Origin: JBOGXA01 sp050694175
GTDB taxonomy: Bacteria > Actinomycetota > CADDZG01 > WHSQ01
DNA: 9,994 nucleotides
Direction: 5' to 3'
Assembly (NCBI GenBank): GCA_050694175.1
Contig: JBOGXA010000036.1
Coordinates: forward strand, 1-9,994
Shown here: piece after piece, positions 1 through 5,800 of the stretch
How the letters are laid out: the number at the start of each line of letters is the position of its first letter
Numbering within the stretch: position 1 is the first letter of the stretch
The notes under the pieces: generated by a model
The model's database searches: none
Told to the model about the DNA's origin: nothing
What the model saw: only the letters and a program-made list of their open reading frames with translations
Translations under genes and position numbers: made by a program

Positions 1-216
1 CCTCGAACCTAGGGGCGTGCCCTGCGCTCATCTTGGATTTGGTCCTCGGGACCGGGTGTTCCTTATGGAGAGGGGCTTCCGGGCTCAACCGGGCTGAATC
101 TGACCTACATCCATGTCAGGTGGCCCAAAAATTTTCGTGCTCCGGGTGATAGTTGTCACTCCGGCACCAACTGATCGGTTACGTGGCTTCACCTGATCTG
201 CGAAAGTGCTCCGTCT
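1..216. other. 3' flank of the padR-like gene, no gene seen
   Basis: This stretch lies downstream of the minus-strand PadR gene and reaches the window edge. I see no convincing reading frame on either strand. An imperfect stem with bulges (GTGC, CGG and GTGA segments facing their complements, about 139-171) could be a weak terminator for the PadR gene, but it has no following T-run on the minus strand and I do not call it. A gene running in from the left cannot be excluded. Confidence 0.4.
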
Positions 217-906
217 TCAAGCATGTCCCCGCTGTCGTCGCCGCCGGAGTTGCGTATGAGGTGCTATCGCTGTTCTCTCGACCGATCCAGGCGTGGCAAC
301 CGGTAGGTCTCTGATCCTCTCGAGCGCGCGCTCGTTCTTTCCATCGGGGCTGAGGTCGTCCCACGATTCGATCTCTTCAAGGGTTCGTTCTGCCCATGCG
401 TGCACTGTGTTGATGAGGCTGATGAAGAAGTCCACCGCCAGGGCGCGGATGTAGACCTGATCCTGGGTGACCGCGATGCCCTCAAGGAACTCCTGTTTGA
501 CTTCTCCTCCGAAGCGGAGCATCTGCCCGGCATCGTCTCTGACCTGATTGAGGGTGGCGACGATCTGTTCTTTGGTGCCGAGGGGAGCCACGAACAGACG
601 GATCATGGCCTCGAAATCCATTGCGAAGGGAGACACCGGTGTGGAGAGCCATTCACGTAGCGCCTCTCGCCCCTCGTCGGTGATCGAGTACACGGTCCGT
701 GCCCGCTTCCCGACGTAGTCCTTCTTCCCAGTCAGGAGGCCCATGGCAGAAAGGCGCTTCACCTCTCGGTAGACGGCGCTTTCGGCTCGTGGCCACACGT
801 ATCGGAAGTAACGCACCCGCTGCTTCGCCAGCTCGTACGTAGACCAGGGATGCACGGCAACCTGGGCCAGTACCGCATACGAGGTCGTCGTCAGTTGCAT
901 CATCAT
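217..906 (-). CDS. PadR-family transcriptional regulator
   Basis: A 229-residue protein with the PadR layout: an N-terminal winged helix (about residues 8-90) and a helical C-terminal dimerisation region (about 95-190). The signature features are the YELAKQRVRYF helix, the recognition stretch WPRAESAVYREVKRL, the GLLTG turn, and the wing ending in RARTVYSITDEGREALREWL. The last 25 or so residues are arginine-rich and probably disordered. PadR proteins usually repress a neighbouring gene, often one for detoxification or transport, and release DNA on binding a small phenolic or drug-like ligand. The divergent monooxygenase at 1025 is the natural target, and twin inverted repeats fill the shared gap. 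Three consecutive ATG codons (906, 903, 900) follow a GAGGGG ribosome binding site at 909-914. The spacing favours the second or third ATG, so the true protein may be one or two residues shorter. Confidence 0.9.
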   Translation of the reverse strand: MMMQLTTTSYAVLAQVAVHPWSTYELAKQRVRYFRYVWPRAESAVYREVKRLSAMGLLTGKKDYVGKRARTVYSITDEGREALREWLSTPVSPFAMDFEAMIRLFVAPLGTKEQIVATLNQVRDDAGQMLRFGGEVKQEFLEGIAVTQDQVYIRALAVDFFISLINTVHAWAERTLEEIESWDDLSPDGKNERALERIRDLPVATPGSVERTAIAPHTQLRRRRQRGHA

Positions 907-914
907 TTCCCCTC

Positions 915-944
915 TTGACGTACTCCAAACGCGAGTATTAGGTT
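915..944 (+). promoter_or_regulatory. Predicted promoter of the monooxygenase operon
   Basis: TTGACG (915-920) matches the -35 consensus at five of six positions. After an 18-base spacer comes TAGGTT (939-944), a TAnnnT-type -10 box common in actinobacteria. Transcription would start near 951, giving a leader of about 75 bases to the ATG at 1025. The spacer contains the first inverted repeat (921-937) and the second (944-960) covers the end of the -10 box and the start point, so a bound repressor would block this promoter. On the other strand TATACT (962-957) is a good -10 candidate for the PadR gene, but no clear -35 box goes with it. This is read by eye only. Confidence 0.5.
921..937. promoter_or_regulatory. 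Inverted repeat, probable PadR operator 1
   Basis: TACTC and GAGTA arms are separated by seven bases. The repeat lies exactly in the spacer of the predicted plus-strand promoter and upstream of the PadR start codon. The second copy 23 bp away has the same arms and the same 17-bp length, which argues against chance. PadR operators are typically dyads of this size, although the best known consensus (ATGT-N8-ACAT) is different. Confidence 0.6.
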
Positions 945-960
945 ACTCCAATTAGGAGTA
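944..960. promoter_or_regulatory. Inverted repeat, probable PadR operator 2
   Basis: TACTCC and GGAGTA arms surround five bases, so the TACTC-N7-GAGTA frame of operator 1 is repeated with one extra base pair of symmetry. It overlaps the last base of the predicted -10 box and the start region of the monooxygenase promoter, and the candidate -10 of the PadR gene (957-962, minus). One repressor could therefore control both directions, including its own synthesis. GAGTA (933-937) and TACTC (944-948) also form an inner dyad, giving four alternating half-sites. Confidence 0.6.
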
Positions 961-1024
961 TAGGCCCAGCCGGGTTGATCCACGGGGACCTTCCCGGCGT
1001 CGATCGGTTCAGGAGGTGGGTGAC

Positions 1025-2173
1025 ATGGCCGCCCAACACGGACGTGAGTACGTGGAGACCCTGGTCATCGGGGGTGGGCAGGCCGGGCTGGCGACGGGCT
1101 ACCAGCTGTCGCGGCGAGATCTGCCCTACAAGATCATCGACGCCAATCAAAGGGTCGGGGACGCGTGGCGCAACCGGTGGGACTCCCTCCGACTGTTCAC
1201 GCCCAATCGTCTTAATCATCTTCCGGGGATGCCTTTCCCCGGGTACCACTGGGGGTTCCCGAGCAAGAACGAGTGGGCGGACTACCTCGAGTCCTACGCT
1301 CAGAAGTTCTACCTTCAAGTGGAGACCGGGATCAGAGTAGAGAGACTCACGCGGAAAGGTGATCGTTTCGTCGCCACCTCGGGGGATCGACGGTTCGAGG
1401 CCGACAACGTGGTGGTCGCGATGTCGAGCTGGCAACGGCCTCGGGTTCCCGACTATGCATCTGAGCTCGATCCGAAAATCGTTCAGCTTCATGTTGCGGA
1501 GTACAAGAATCCGGGGCAGTTGCAGGAAGGAAGCGTCCTCGTAGTCGGAGCAGGTAACTCTGGTGCTGAAGTCGCTATCGAGGTGGCGAGGACCCACGAG
1601 GTGTTGCTATCGGGACCCAGCACCGGTGCGATCCCCTTCCGCCCCGAAAGCGTTGTCGCCCGCGTCCTGTTGCCGTTCATCGGTCGGGTCATCTTTCACC
1701 GGGTGCTGACGACCAGGACGCCCATCGGAAGGAAAGCACGACCCAAGATGATCTCAACCGGCGAACCTCTGCTTCGAGTCAAGCCCAAAGACCTTGCGGC
1801 GGCGGGAGTGGAACGCGTTCCTCGTGTCACCGGTGTCTCAGAGGGACTGCCGCAACTCGAGGACGGCCGCTCCGTGGATGCCGCCAATGTGGTGTGGTGC
1901 ACGGGATTCCATCCCGGATTCTCCTGGATCGACCTGCCCGTGCTGGGCCCCCAAGAACCGCTCCACAAGCGGGGGATAGTCGATTCGGAGCCCGGCCTCC
2001 ACTTCATCGGTCTCAAGTTCCTCCATTCGGTCTCCTCGGAGCAGATCCATGGTGTCGGACGCGACGCCGACTACATCGCCCGAAAGATCGACGCCCGGCG
2101 CGGAGTACGCCGAGCAGATCGTTCCGCGGACGATGCCGTGGACGCGCGGAGCAACGCGCCCGGCGCCCGCTGA
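1025..2173 (+). CDS. Flavin-dependent monooxygenase / NAD(P)-FAD oxidoreductase, CzcO-like
   Basis: A 382-residue two-dinucleotide-binding flavoprotein. The first Rossmann motif is GGGQAG (residues 16-21), which binds FAD, and is followed by the RVGDAWRNRWDSLRLFTP segment typical of this group. The second, VGAGNSG (174-180), would bind NAD(P)H. Between them QLHVAEYKNP (H156, Y160) replaces the classical flavin-monooxygenase fingerprint, as in CzcO/YhhA-like relatives. WCTGF (about 291-295) is the C-terminal ATG-type motif that contacts FAD. Such enzymes oxygenate small lipophilic or nitrogen/sulfur compounds in the cytoplasm; the substrate here is unknown. AGGAGG at 1011-1016 lies eight bases before the ATG at 1025, so I prefer that start to the in-frame GTG at 1016, which overlaps the ribosome binding site. 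Divergent from a PadR regulator and followed by a decayed membrane-protein gene 14 bases downstream, it is likely a PadR-controlled detoxification or modification enzyme. Confidence 0.88.
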   Translation: MAAQHGREYVETLVIGGGQAGLATGYQLSRRDLPYKIIDANQRVGDAWRNRWDSLRLFTPNRLNHLPGMPFPGYHWGFPSKNEWADYLESYAQKFYLQVETGIRVERLTRKGDRFVATSGDRRFEADNVVVAMSSWQRPRVPDYASELDPKIVQLHVAEYKNPGQLQEGSVLVVGAGNSGAEVAIEVARTHEVLLSGPSTGAIPFRPESVVARVLLPFIGRVIFHRVLTTRTPIGRKARPKMISTGEPLLRVKPKDLAAAGVERVPRVTGVSEGLPQLEDGRSVDAANVVWCTGFHPGFSWIDLPVLGPQEPLHKRGIVDSEPGLHFIGLKFLHSVSSEQIHGVGRDADYIARKIDARRGVRRADRSADDAVDARSNAPGAR

Positions 2174-2187
2174 GAGGAGGACATCCC

Positions 2188-2519
2188 ATGCCCGACACGA
2201 CCAGATCGAGTAGATCGAGATATCGAGCAACCATCGTCGCCATCGCCCCGCGGCGCTGCTGGCCGCTCTTGTCACCCACCCCTTCCTCTTCGGGAGGCTA
2301 CCGAACGACTTGGCGGTCGCCGAGGCGGTAACCGCCGACACCACCCGCTGGGGGCTTGTGCACCTTGCGACCGCGGTGGCCTCGGGGCTGCTGATCATCG
2401 CCTTCCTCGCCATCCGCAGCCACCTGCGAGAAGCTGGTGAGGAGCGCTACAGCGCCCTGGGAGTCCCGTTCATCGTCATTGGCAGCACGCTATTCACGTT
2501 ACTGCCCGGCATGGAGTCC
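2188..2519 (+). pseudogene. Frameshifted, truncated paralogue of the membrane protein at 8924-9607
   Basis: A GAGGAGG ribosome binding site precedes the ATG at 2188, so this was once the second gene of the monooxygenase operon. The first 20 codons end in ATIVAIAP, aligning with VILVVAP of the intact paralogue. A missing base near 2248-2250 (CCG-CGG instead of CCN-GCG-GCG) then moves the reading frame. From 2250 the second frame reads LLAALVTHPF, RWGLVHLAT, FLAIRSHLREAGEERYSALG and PFIVIGSTLF, matching the paralogue closely up to LLPGMES near 2519. The last half of the family (residues about 111-227 of the paralogue) is absent. The original frame stops at 2329-2331 (TAA). Identity at nucleotide level is still high around 2461-2515, so the duplication or decay is fairly recent. 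A sequencing error could account for the frameshift but not for the missing C-terminal half. Confidence 0.85.
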
Positions 2520-2634
2520 CTCTTTGGGAGCCGCCGTAATCACCAGCATCGTTGCCTGGAAGACGAAGAAGCCGACTCTGACCGTGGTCACCGGCATCAC
2601 CGCCGTCTGGCTCATCAGTGCGGTAGTGAGATGA
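2518..2634 (+). pseudogene. Hydrophobic C-terminal fragment joined to the decayed membrane gene
   Basis: From about 2518 the frame that ends in TGA at 2632-2634 reads GAAVITSIVAWKTKKPTL and VVTGITAVWLISAVVR, which looks like the last two membrane segments of an integral membrane protein with a short basic loop between them. It does not match the corresponding part of the intact paralogue at 8924, so it seems to be the tail of a different membrane protein joined to the first fragment by deletion. I cannot name the family. The neighbouring open frame that runs on to 2855 into the next gene is low in coding character and is taken as noise. Confidence 0.4.
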
Positions 2635-2680
2635 GGACGTCCGCCGCAGTGGGGCAATCCCGCCATGCTGGCAACTATCG

Positions 2681-2694
2681 TTACCAGATGGTAA
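2681..2694. promoter_or_regulatory. Palindrome TTACCA-GA-TGGTAA upstream of the MNT gene, possible operator
   Basis: Six-base perfect arms around a two-base centre. The right arm runs into TAATAT (2692-2697), the best -10 candidate for the MNT-HEPN pair; a -35 box is weak (TGGCAA at 2669-2674). A second overlapping dyad, GGTA-ATA-TACC, covers 2690-2700. The downstream protein carries a winged helix, so self-repression at this site is a natural reading, as in many toxin-antitoxin operons. This is inference from position and symmetry. Confidence 0.5.
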
Positions 2695-2698
2695 TATA

Positions 2699-2716
2699 CC
2701 TTTCCTATCGGAAAGG
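2699..2716 (+). promoter_or_regulatory. Inverted repeat CCTTTCC-TATC-GGAAAGG covering the ribosome binding site
   Basis: Seven-base perfect arms with a four-base loop. The right arm GGAAAGG is also the only purine-rich ribosome binding site ahead of the GTG start at 2726 (nine bases away). As RNA it could form a hairpin that hides the site and limits translation of the MNT protein; as DNA it could be a second operator. Either role would set the ratio between the two module proteins. Confidence 0.5.
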
Positions 2717-2725
2717 ATTGGAACC

Positions 2726-3331
2726 GTGCGCTTCAAGACACCTCTCGATGACGTCTTCCTCAACCGTAGCCATGTCCGGGTCCTGCGAGCCCTCTATCGC
2801 CTACCCGAAGGCCTTCCCGCGAGTGGTCGGGAGATCGCCAGGCGCGCGGGCGTAACGCACCCCACCTCGCTGAAAGCATTGGAGCGCTTGGTGGATACCG
2901 GTCTGGTCCACGCCACCAGGGGACGGGTCGGCAACGCGTACGAGCTGAGCTACGACCACTTGCTCGCCGGACGGATCGCTAACCTCTTCGGAGCCGAAGC
3001 AAGCATCGAACAGGAGCTCACATCCTTTGTGCGCGACCACCTGCTTGCCCTCAGCGACAAGGTGGAGTCAGCGACGATCTTCGGGAGCACCATCTGGGGG
3101 GAGTCCACTCCCACTAGCGACATTGACGTCGCCGTCTCTTGTGCACCCGCCGACCTTGAGGAGGTCGAGAAGGCGCTAGACGATCTCTCCGATGCGGTTT
3201 GGAGGCGCTTCGGCAATCATCTTAGCCCTCTCATCAATGCCGAGAAGCAGAAACCCAAGACCGGCATCTGGAAACGGATCGAGAAAGAGGGTGTCGTTCT
3301 GATCCGATCCCGTAAGGCGCCAGCTCCATGA
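2726..3331 (+). CDS. Winged-helix / MNT nucleotidyltransferase fusion protein (antitoxin-like)
   Basis: A 201-residue protein with two parts. Residues about 12-80 form a winged helix (REIARRAGVTHPTSLKALERLVDTGLV, then a wing ending in NAYELSYDHLLA). Residues about 100-195 form a minimal nucleotidyltransferase of the polymerase-beta type, with GSTIWGESTPTSDIDVAV: the GS pair is G120-S121 and the metal-binding aspartates are D132 and D134. In MNT-HEPN modules such as MntA-HepT, this enzyme transfers AMP groups to the HEPN partner and silences it. The third acidic residue of the family is not obvious; the expected strand reads SPLINAE. The start is GTG at 2726, and ATGA overlap at 3328-3331 couples it to the HEPN gene. 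The winged helix suggests it also represses its own promoter. The fold assignment is strong; the antitoxin role is inferred from context. Confidence 0.85.
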   Translation: MRFKTPLDDVFLNRSHVRVLRALYRLPEGLPASGREIARRAGVTHPTSLKALERLVDTGLVHATRGRVGNAYELSYDHLLAGRIANLFGAEASIEQELTSFVRDHLLALSDKVESATIFGSTIWGESTPTSDIDVAVSCAPADLEEVEKALDDLSDAVWRRFGNHLSPLINAEKQKPKTGIWKRIEKEGVVLIRSRKAPAP

Positions 3332-3747
3332 CTCCGCGAAGGAAGACGGTGGAGACCTCCCGCTCTGAAGCACGTCTCTATCTGGCGAAGGGTCAGCAGT
3401 TCTCTGCCGAGGCGAACACGGCGATCAGCAATTCGCGAAATGATGCAGCAATGCTCAATGCCGTTCACGCGGCGATCAGCGCGACCGACGCTGTATGCGT
3501 CGCTCTCGCCGGGCGCCGGTCCGCAGATCCCGACCACCAACGCGCTGCGGATTTGCTCCAAGAGATTGGCGGAAGATCAAGGGGCATCGCCTCGCACGTA
3601 AGGCAGCTGCGGATGCTTCTCGCCAAGAAGAACGCCGTCGAATACGAATCGAGGCAGGCGAGTGCCAAGGAAGCGAGCGAGGCGGCCCAGAGGGCAGAGC
3701 GACTCGTAAGCTGGGCGAGCGAGACAATCGAGGCAGCTCAGCCGTAG
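3328..3747 (+). CDS. HEPN-like helical protein, partner of the MNT fusion protein
   Basis: A 139-residue, almost wholly helical protein. SRNDAAMLNAVHAAISATDAVC (about residues 36-57, given here in part) is the conserved second-helix pattern of HEPN proteins, where the chain packs against its dimer partner. HEPN toxins cut RNA with an R-x4-6-H motif. At the corresponding place this protein has K101-N102-A-V-E-Y106, so both the arginine and the histidine are replaced (K-x4-Y). It may be a non-nuclease HEPN protein of the kind grouped with SAV_6107-like domains, or may act through other residues. The start overlaps the upstream stop as ATGA, so the two proteins are translationally coupled, consistent with a stable complex. 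The C-terminal third (110-139) is a charged, alanine-rich helix. The HEPN call rests on motif and context rather than a search. Confidence 0.72.
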   Translation: MTPRRKTVETSRSEARLYLAKGQQFSAEANTAISNSRNDAAMLNAVHAAISATDAVCVALAGRRSADPDHQRAADLLQEIGGRSRGIASHVRQLRMLLAKKNAVEYESRQASAKEASEAAQRAERLVSWASETIEAAQP

Positions 3748-3813
3748 ACGCCAATTGAAGAGCCTCCATGGCGCCTCCTAGTCCACTGCGTAGCTGTCCA
3801 TCAATGTGATCAG

Positions 3814-3849
3814 CGTGCCCCCTTTCGTTCGAGACGCGCCGGGGGCACG
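3814..3849. terminator. Possible bidirectional terminator between convergent genes
   Basis: CGTGCCCCC (3814-3822) pairs with GGGGGCACG (3841-3849) over nine bases with an 18-base loop. It lies in the 255-base gap between the HEPN gene (ending 3747) and the convergent ATPase gene (ending 4003), where a shared terminator is expected. No T-run follows on either strand and the loop is long, so a rho-independent terminator is only possible. The rest of the gap holds nothing I can identify. Confidence 0.35.
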
Positions 3850-4002
3850 GGGTAGGGCGCTCTCTTCATCTGTTCACGGAAGAAGAGGCTGATCATCGGG
3901 CGTCGAATCTTCCCGGGAGCACTCAGCCATGCGAATGGTTCCCCACCAACAATGCGTCGGCTTTGGGTCAGCGTCACGTTGATGATCCTTCCTGCAACTA
4001 GG

Positions 4003-5116
4003 TCAGCGCTGGCGCAGCCACTCGGCAAACAATGGATCTATCAAGTACGGGACACCGTCGTCATGGCGCCGAACCTGACGGCCGTCGATCAAGAGGCGCT
4101 CGATCGCGCCTTGGAGCGTGGACCACGCGACGCGGTGATCGTCTGCGACGCGGGATCCCGTCGGGGCTTGCCCGTCCGCAAGGGCCAAGCACACGATTCG
4201 CTCGATGCGAGGCAGTGCATCCCACAGTGCCTGGTGCGCGTCGCGCGTCTCGCGCAAGCCGCGTTCGATCGCCTCGAGCGTCGAATCATCAACCGGTTCG
4301 TCGGCATCGAGCAGGTTGTAGAGGTGATGCGCTAGCAGCATCGTGCGCTGGGGATGCCCCCCGGTAAAAGCGAGGAGCTCGTCCACGGCGCCGCCCGCAC
4401 GCGACACCAGGCCGTCCGCATCGAGCAGGCCGACGATGTCCGCGGCTGCCTCCTCGACCGTCAGCGGCGGAAGCTCCAGAGGGCGGGCTTGGCCATAGAA
4501 CGGGCGTTCCTGTTCGCTGAAGAGCGTTCGCATAGGCGACGGCTGGCTCCCGGCGAAGACATAGGCAGCCGCCTCACCATGATGCTGGATCACCGACCGC
4601 ACGACCCCGTCGAGCGCATCGTCAGAGACGAGGAGATCTTGGAATTCGTCAAAACACACCACGATTAGGGCCCCATCGGCATCGGCGAGCGCGCGTGGAA
4701 CGTCGAGCAGCTCGATCAACGCGGCGCGGGCATCCGCCGCTCACACGCGACGAGCGCGGATCAAGCCGGAGCGTTAGAGGGCCGAGCTTGGCGCTTATCC
4801 CGAGCCGGGCGGCCCAGCGACCGACGCGACGATGCGGATCGCTGGGCAACGCCGCGAAGGCGCCGGCCACGCGGGCCGCGGGGTCCGCCACAGTGGCGAC
4901 TTTCGAGAAGTCGATTCGAACCGCTCGATGCCCAACCTCACGCATCGAGGCCACGTGGGAATCGAGGAGAGTCGTCTTGCCGAACCGCCGTGGGGCGGCG
5001 AGTCGCACCGCAGTGCGGTCCGCGGCTGCGAGCTGCAGTTGATCCAGCTCCGCCCGTCGGTCAATAAGGCGCGCCGGGCCTACCGGGCTCTGGTAGTCGA
5101 ACGGATTCACATGCAC
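4003..5116 (-). pseudogene. Archaeal-type P-loop ATPase broken by a one-base frameshift
   Basis: Two adjoining minus-strand frames make up one protein of about 370 residues, a normal length for this ATPase family. The upstream part starts at a GTG (5116 or 5110) with NPFDYQSPVGPARLIDRR and carries the Walker A motif APRRFGKTTLL (lysine codon at 4976-4978). It then runs through RIDFSKVATVADP to about 4745. The downstream part (to 4003) continues with ALIELLDVPRAL and the Walker B strand LIVVCFDEFQDL (D-E near 4650-4645), then GSQPSPMRTLF, the family's FTGGHPQRTMLLAH segment and a C-terminal winged-helix region ending in DPLFAEWL. The join is near 4733-4741, where one extra G shifts the frame; a TGA lies just upstream in the second frame. 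These STAND/Orc1-like ATPases act in signalling, defence or mobile-element functions. It is probably inactive unless the extra base is an error. No strong ribosome binding site is visible. Confidence 0.82.
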
Positions 5117-5455
5117 TCGTGTACGCCGAATCCGGACAGCTTTGTACGACGATGCCGTACTCGGCCTTTGGGAGGAACATCGCGCGGAGCATCGGCGTGC
5201 CCAGGGTGATTTCGGAATCTGGAAGGTTCCAGCGATGATTAGGCGTCGCGAGACCGCAGGTCGTTCGTGCACAGAGGTAGGGAGTGTTCTTCGGAACTTG
5301 ACTCGAGGACGGCGACGGAACCCTCGTCGATCGTCACCTGGCAATGCGCGTGATGTGAAGGTTTGTCGAAGCGGACTTCGAGACGGAAGGCACTCACTCT
5401 TGGGTTTAGAGCACCCGATGGTGACTGCGCCGACCCCTGCAATCGACGGCGATTC
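5117..5455. other. Gene-poor spacer with one weak small frame
   Basis: Between the broken ATPase and the aldo/keto reductase remnant there is no gene I can name. Stop codons are scattered in most frames and codon bias is weak. The only stretch with coding appearance is the small minus-strand frame at 5239-5397, listed separately. The plus-strand frame here has an arginine-rich, composition-driven translation and is not believed. Confidence 0.4.
5239..5397 (-). CDS. Doubtful small protein or gene fragment, 52 residues
   Basis: Starting at GTG 5397 the frame reads VSAFRLEVRFDKPSHHAHC and QVTIDEGSVAVLESS, with alternating hydrophobic residues suggesting beta strands, and ends at a TAA at 5239-5241. 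The composition is more protein-like than the surrounding arginine-rich shadow frames, with mostly C or G third positions in the first 40 codons. There is no convincing ribosome binding site. I do not recognise a family. It may be a remnant, a real small gene, or chance. Confidence 0.22.
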   Translation of the reverse strand: MSAFRLEVRFDKPSHHAHCQVTIDEGSVAVLESSSEEHSLPLCTNDLRSRDA

Positions 5456-5767
5456 CTAAGTCCCGCTTCGTCGTGCCGCCCGATAGGGGGCCGTCGGCGG
5501 CAGCTCGATTTGTGGCTCGAGATCGCCGTTGACCATCTGGCCCTCGACCGGCGCGCGCAGGAGGTCGTGCGGGAATCCGAGGTCGTCGGCGACACGATCC
5601 AGCTCGCGCGCGATCTGGAGGTTGCGCTCGGTGAGTCGCCTTTGGTTGCTCGCGGCTCGCTTGCTGTCTTCAGGGACTTCTGCGAAACCGCGCGTGTACG
5701 TACCGGTCAGTACCCCGCCCGCCATCGGGGCCCACGCGGTCACCGAGAGGCTGAAGGCCTCCGCCAC
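5456..5767 (-). pseudogene. C-terminal remnant of an aldo/keto reductase
   Basis: The frame opens inside the family at AEAFSLSVTAWAPMAGGVLTG, the conserved beta strand and loop of the TIM-barrel aldo/keto reductases (usually written as the PLGGGVLTGKY region), and continues through RGFAEVPEDSKRAASNQRRLTERN and IARELDRVADDLGFP to about 5570. Beyond that the expected final strands and the NADPH-contacting segment are not found in any frame; the open frame simply runs to a stop at 5456. The catalytic N-terminal two thirds (Asp, Tyr, Lys, His residues) is missing: upstream, a TGA lies at 5795-5797 and the methyltransferase gene ends at 5801. It therefore cannot be a functional reductase. It looks like the tail of a gene cut off when the methyltransferase segment arrived. 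The family call is firm; the mechanism is inference. Confidence 0.75.
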
Positions 5768-5800
5768 GATGAATGGATTGCATCGGATCGGCCCTCACCT

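Noticed and set aside
1016..1024. GTG at 1016 as the start of the monooxygenase
   Set aside because: It overlaps the AGGAGG ribosome binding site (1011-1016), which is well spaced for the ATG at 1025.
2203..2229. Imperfect 9-base tandem repeat AGATCGAGT / AGATCGAGA / TATCGAGCA
   Set aside because: Three short diverging units at the start of a pseudogene; too short to call a repeat element.
4032..4668. Plus-strand frames opposite the ATPase
   Set aside because: They mirror the Walker B and C-terminal coding frames and show no recognisable protein features.
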